A stretch of 31,810 bases of DNA from an uncultured Elusimicrobium sp. (GTDB lineage Bacteria > Elusimicrobiota > Elusimicrobia > Elusimicrobiales > Elusimicrobiaceae): positions 1-31,810 of the forward strand of contig CALAFB010000050.1 in assembly GCA_937891135.1 (NCBI GenBank), in the 5' to 3' direction. The translations under genes were made by a program, and so were the position numbers. Below, in pieces: positions 29,288 through 31,810 of the stretch (position 1 is its first letter; each line of letters begins with the position of its first letter). Under the pieces are notes generated by a model. It saw only the letters and a program-made list of their open reading frames with translations. It was not told the origin of the DNA and ran no database searches.

Positions 29288-30163
29288 ATGAATACAAAAC
29301 AAATAGATGCTATTTTGGAACTGTCCAAAACTTTAAATTTTAACCGTGCAGCTGAAAAATTATACGTTTCCCAGCCTACGCTTTCTTATGAGATTAAAGA
29401 AGCTGAGCGTGAGATTGGCTTTGCTATTTTTGAACGTTCGGGAAAAGGGGCAGTACTCACTCCGGCAGGCGCGCAGTTTTGTGTGGCGTTGCGTGCGATA
29501 CGCGAGGAGTTAAAAAATGCCATAGAGCAAGGGCAAAATTTTAGCAAAAAATATGACGACGATTTATCTATCGGCCTTCCGGTGCGCTCGGTACTTGCGT
29601 ACTTGCCTAAAGTCATGCAACAGTTTGCCAAGAAGTTTCCGCAAGTGTCTGTTTCACCCAAATTTAACGGGTTTTATGCAAGCGAGGCATTCTTGCGCGG
29701 AGAGCAAGATATTTTGTTTGCAATGGATTTTGAAATGAAACACGTGCCCAATATCAAAGTCCATCCGCTCTATACTAGCCATATCCAGTTGGTAAGCCGA
29801 AAAGACGACCTGCTTGCCAAAAAGAAAATAATTCAAGAAAAAGATTTGTATGGGCGCACCCTGTTGGTGGGTGGTGGAAGTCCTCCGGCTTTGGCGCGTG
29901 TGCAAAAACGCCTTATGCAAAGTGGAAAAGTTCACTATTTTAATAGTGCTAATCATGACACTACGCTGGTACAAGTAGCGGCGGGGAAAGCGGTGTGCTT
30001 ATCTCCCAGTTTCTTTAACGATTTTACAGGGGAGTTTGCTTGGACGCCTTTTGCGTGTGAGGAACATTTTAACTGTGTGCTCTGTACGCACGCGAACGAT
30101 AAGCGCGAAAGTACAAAATTACTTGTGGAACTTTTGTGCGCGAGTCACAAACACATGAAATGA
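29288..30163 (+). CDS. LysR-family transcriptional regulator
   Basis: From MNTKQIDAILELSKTLNFNRAAEKL the product has 291 residues. The N-terminal helix-turn-helix is typical (NFNRAAEKLYVSQPTLSYEIKEAEREIG, then FERSGKGAVLTPAG), and the linker helix is about 62-85. The C-terminal part is the two-lobed ligand domain (SIGLPVRSVLAYLPKVMQQF; VHPLYTSHIQLVSRKDDL). The length is normal. The ATG is preferred to an upstream TTG at 29273. It is divergent from the aldo-keto reductase operon and most likely controls it and its own gene. Inducer unknown. Confidence 0.94.
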   Translation: MNTKQIDAILELSKTLNFNRAAEKLYVSQPTLSYEIKEAEREIGFAIFERSGKGAVLTPAGAQFCVALRAIREELKNAIEQGQNFSKKYDDDLSIGLPVRSVLAYLPKVMQQFAKKFPQVSVSPKFNGFYASEAFLRGEQDILFAMDFEMKHVPNIKVHPLYTSHIQLVSRKDDLLAKKKIIQEKDLYGRTLLVGGGSPPALARVQKRLMQSGKVHYFNSANHDTTLVQVAAGKAVCLSPSFFNDFTGEFAWTPFACEEHFNCVLCTHANDKRESTKLLVELLCASHKHMK

Positions 30164-30182
30164 TCCCTTATACCGCACCGCT

Positions 30183-30220
30183 TGGACACTAAAAAGCCCC
30201 TTAACTAAGTAAGGGGCCAA
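30183..30220 (-). terminator. Terminator of the AlkD cassette, copy 1 of a repeated sequence
   Basis: Minus strand: GCCCCTTA and TAAGGGGC form the stem (30196-30217), followed by TTTTTAGTGTCCA. Nearly the same sequence lies at 31711-31750. Confidence 0.85.
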
Positions 30221-30234
30221 TCGTAACAATTCTC

Positions 30235-30405
30235 TTACCAAAATAATAGGTTTAGGATAATTAACCCTTGTACCACGCACGCAATTTCTAAATAATGGTG
30301 GATTTCCTGCACCCACCGTTTATCTACTGCATGGATGTTAAATGGCTTGTGCATTAAGAAAGTGGCTACAAATAGCACAATAAAAATAATGACAGACGCG
30401 GTCAT
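30235..30405 (-). CDS. 56-residue membrane peptide, function unknown
   Basis: MTASVIIFIVLFVATFLMHK opens the protein with one membrane helix (about 4-19); a basic/aromatic loop (HAVDKRWVQEIHHYLE) leads to a second helix (IACVVQGLIILNLLFW). The start gives an ATGA overlap with the stop of the AlkD-like gene, so it is read by coupling. An earlier start at 30498 would lie inside that gene and has no support. No family recognised. It is the last gene before the terminator. The overlap and good hydrophobic pattern argue that it is real. Confidence 0.6.
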   Translation of the reverse strand: MTASVIIFIVLFVATFLMHKPFNIHAVDKRWVQEIHHYLEIACVVQGLIILNLLFW

Positions 30406-31061
30406 TTGGTAAATTCCTCCTTGATGTGAGTAGAAACGCGGAAGGATTCCTGTATTTTTTGAACGGTCTTTTGGCGGGTGGACGCGTCTAATTGGCACGT
30501 TTTGGAGCGTAAAAAATCCATCCCCTTTTGCGGATATTTACCCACAACGGTTGCCAAGGCCCACGCTACACCCATTTGCGAATAATAATCATCCGTGTTT
30601 AGATTGTTAAGCACGTCCAACACGCGGTCTATGTATTCATCCGTCAAATAGTGCGATAACAGCATGACAGCCACAATGCGGCTTTCAAACTCTTTTTTAG
30701 AGTTTTTGTAGCGCATGATAAAATTCCATACTTCTTGCGGATGTTTGCGTGCAATTTTGAAGTTTTGGCATAGGGAATCGGTCAGCCCCCAACTATCTGC
30801 AAAGGGCACAAATGCTTTAAAATAGCGAAGAAGCGTGCGGATGTCGTCCTTGGCATAGCCGATCACAAACGCATGCAGGAGTTGCAATTCAAAGGTATCA
30901 TTGGGGTTGTTTTCCACAAAGTATTTGTAGTCCGTACGGGCAATTCCTCGTGCTAATTTGCGTAGCTCCGGCACTGAAATCCCAAACGTGGTTTGCGGCA
31001 GGTTTTTAATGGCTCGTCTAATCTCCGTAATAGACAATTTATTTTGTTTTTTCGTCGGCAT
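30402..31061 (-). CDS. AlkD-like DNA alkylation repair protein (HEAT-repeat)
   Basis: The 219-residue product is built of helical HEAT-like repeats throughout. TTFGISVPELRKLARGIA near 24-41, then PFADSWGLTDSLCQNF with W91 and D95, matches the W-x-x-x-D pair of AlkD glycosylases, where the Asp supports removal of N3/N7-alkylated bases. KEFESRIVAVMLLSHYL and DDYYSQMGVAWALATV are also family-typical, including the late Trp. Its start overlaps the HxlR gene by 23 bases. It probably excises alkylated bases from DNA; activity is inferred from the family. Confidence 0.92.
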   Translation of the reverse strand: MPTKKQNKLSITEIRRAIKNLPQTTFGISVPELRKLARGIARTDYKYFVENNPNDTFELQLLHAFVIGYAKDDIRTLLRYFKAFVPFADSWGLTDSLCQNFKIARKHPQEVWNFIMRYKNSKKEFESRIVAVMLLSHYLTDEYIDRVLDVLNNLNTDDYYSQMGVAWALATVVGKYPQKGMDFLRSKTCQLDASTRQKTVQKIQESFRVSTHIKEEFTK

Positions 31062-31365
31062 ATTTATAGCCCCATTTTGTCATCTCGTAAAACACGGGCA
31101 TTAAATCAAGCCCTTTTTGCGTAAAAGAATACTCTACATGGGGTGGTATCTCGTTAAATTGCTTACGGGAAATAAAGCCCTCTTTTTCCAAGTCACGCAA
31201 GGTAGCGGTCAGCATGGTATTGGTAATTCCGCCAAGCAGTTTTTTTAGTTGCCCGAAACGTACCGTAGGGTACATACACAAACAATACAGCACTTCATTT
31301 TTCCACTCGCCTTGAAATAAGCGCAGAATGGGCTCGGCAGGGCAGTTTCCGTTTGGTGTTTCCAA
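31039..31365 (-). CDS. HxlR-family transcriptional regulator
   Basis: The 108-residue product starts at a TTG (no ATG is available in frame) with ETPNGNCPAEPILRLFQGEW, the usual HxlR N-terminus including the conserved Cys (C8), which in some members senses redox or electrophiles. The winged helix is RFGQLKKLLGGITNTMLTATLRDLEKEGF, followed by RKQFNEIPPHVEYSFTQKG. An AAGGGG-like site lies about 10 bases before the TTG. The first 121 bases overlap the zinc-ribbon gene in another frame. With the AlkD-like gene directly after it, it may respond to DNA or chemical damage (inference). Confidence 0.92.
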   Translation of the reverse strand: METPNGNCPAEPILRLFQGEWKNEVLYCLCMYPTVRFGQLKKLLGGITNTMLTATLRDLEKEGFISRKQFNEIPPHVEYSFTQKGLDLMPVFYEMTKWGYKYADEKTK

Positions 31366-31601
31366 GGTATCATAGCCCCTTCAGCTTTACAAGAAGGACA
31401 TACTATTTTCCTAGGGAGAAGCAATCTATCAAGACCATAGAAAAAGGCAAACAATGGTAACGCAAGAATAAATGGAAGAATAACGAACAAACAAAGTCCT
31501 AATAATCCAATTGCTATCCAATGGCTCGTAGTAGTACAAGCCATTTTCTGTTCATGCCCAATGCTGCCGCAATTCTTACAAATCTTTTCCTTTTCAAACA
31601 T
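31245..31601 (-). CDS. LITAF-like zinc-ribbon membrane protein, 3' part probably aberrant
   Basis: From MFEKEKICKNCGSIGHEQKM the product has 118 residues. CKNCG and CPSCK bracket a hydrophobic hairpin (HWIAIGLLGLCLFVILPFILALPLFAFFYG), the pattern of small LITAF-type zinc-ribbon proteins. Family members usually end soon after the second Cys pair with a MIP... motif; here GAMIP is reached and then about 40 further residues are read out of frame through the start of the HxlR gene. So the native 3' end seems to have been lost and replaced. AGGAGGG precedes the ATG and a TGCTACAAT extended -10 lies at 31617-31625. Likely expressed; role unknown. Confidence 0.6.
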   Translation of the reverse strand: MFEKEKICKNCGSIGHEQKMACTTTSHWIAIGLLGLCLFVILPFILALPLFAFFYGLDRLLLPRKIVCPSCKAEGAMIPWKHQTETALPSPFCAYFKASGKMKCCIVCVCTLRYVSGN

Positions 31602-31710
31602 AGTATTCTCCCTCCTGTTATTGTAGCACATATGCGGTGCCTGTGCGCTTTTCGGTCGCAGTAAATAAGCAAGATTAAGCAAATAAGCTATACGGAGAAT
31701 GGACAGAGTC

Positions 31711-31750
31711 TGGACACTAAAAGACCCCCTATATTTAAGTAAGGGGCTTA
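31711..31750 (-). terminator. Terminator of the gene right of the cassette, copy 2 of the repeated sequence
   Basis: Minus strand: CCCCTTACTTAAATATAGGGGG-type hairpin followed by TCTTTTAGTGTCCA (stem arms CCCCTTA and TAGGGGG). It matches 30183-30220, including the AGTGTCCA tail. Confidence 0.75.
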
Positions 31751-31766
31751 TGGTCTAATGGATATA

Positions 31767-31810
31767 TTACTTGCTATTTAAGAACGGTTTAATATTGGCC
31801 CATACCGCAT
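31767..31810 (-). CDS. Probable 3' end of a gene running off the window
   Basis: The last visible codons read AVWANIKPFLNSK then TAA, 17 bases before the hairpin at 31711-31750. The text looks protein-like and the terminator follows at the right distance. Too short to name. Confidence 0.4.
   Translation of the reverse strand, partial: AVWANIKPFLNSK

Overview
The window is most likely a chromosomal piece from a gut-type Gram-negative (diderm) bacterium. Supporting signs are several lipoproteins with lipoboxes, a type V-like autotransporter with a C-terminal beta-barrel, an Mla/Pqi-type MCE lipid transporter, and two prepilin-type proteins sharing the core FTLIELLVVILIIG. That pilin style, the moderate base composition and the gene mix suggest Elusimicrobiota. 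This is an inference; there is no rRNA or other decisive marker here.

Layout. 1-3600 (minus): a tightly packed run pgm-like mutase > enolase > FtsB/DivIC-like protein > metallo-beta-lactamase-fold hydrolase, with the last three overlapping by 4-8 bases. 3674-4432 (minus): a prepilin-like gene with a very long leader peptide. 4735-7358 (plus): rlmN, a small lipoprotein, queC and a secreted coiled-coil protein, ending in a strong terminator. 7431-8207 (minus): TSCPD-domain protein and nitroreductase. 8290-9253 (plus): a highly structured RNA leader and a second prepilin-like gene. 9250-11219 (minus): malQ and ridA. 11311-11657 (plus): promoter, tRNA-Lys(TTT), tRNA-Glu(TTC), terminator. 11657-12480: repeat-rich DNA and a broken zinc-ribbon gene. 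12558-20009 (minus): lipoprotein hydrolase and a 2223-residue autotransporter with its own promoter and terminator. 20187-20320 and 23838-24500: non-coding DNA repeating the tRNA-flanking region, including shrunken tRNA remnants. Between these lies a four-gene MCE lipid-transport operon (20399-23615, minus). 24553-29193 (minus): a redox/accessory cluster (aldo-keto reductase, flavodoxin, SDR, lipoprotein flavodoxin, membrane ferredoxin, acetyltransferase, NTF2-like protein) divergent from a LysR regulator (29288-30163, plus). 30235-31601 (minus): zinc-ribbon membrane protein, HxlR regulator, AlkD-like DNA repair protein and a 56-residue membrane peptide, bracketed by two near-identical terminators. 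The last 44 bases probably hold the 3' end of another gene.

How it fits together. The left part is core metabolism, division and RNA modification. The middle is envelope biology: pilins, the autotransporter and lipid transport. The right part looks accessory, with a regulator-controlled redox cluster and a small repair cassette. The most unusual material is non-coding: (i) repeats downstream of the tRNA pair that recur at two other sites with condensed tRNA acceptor-stem remnants; (ii) an 11-base inverted repeat kept three times with an exactly 13-base spacer; (iii) GC-rich palindromic insertions inside the prepilin leader peptides, together with folded RNA leaders upstream.
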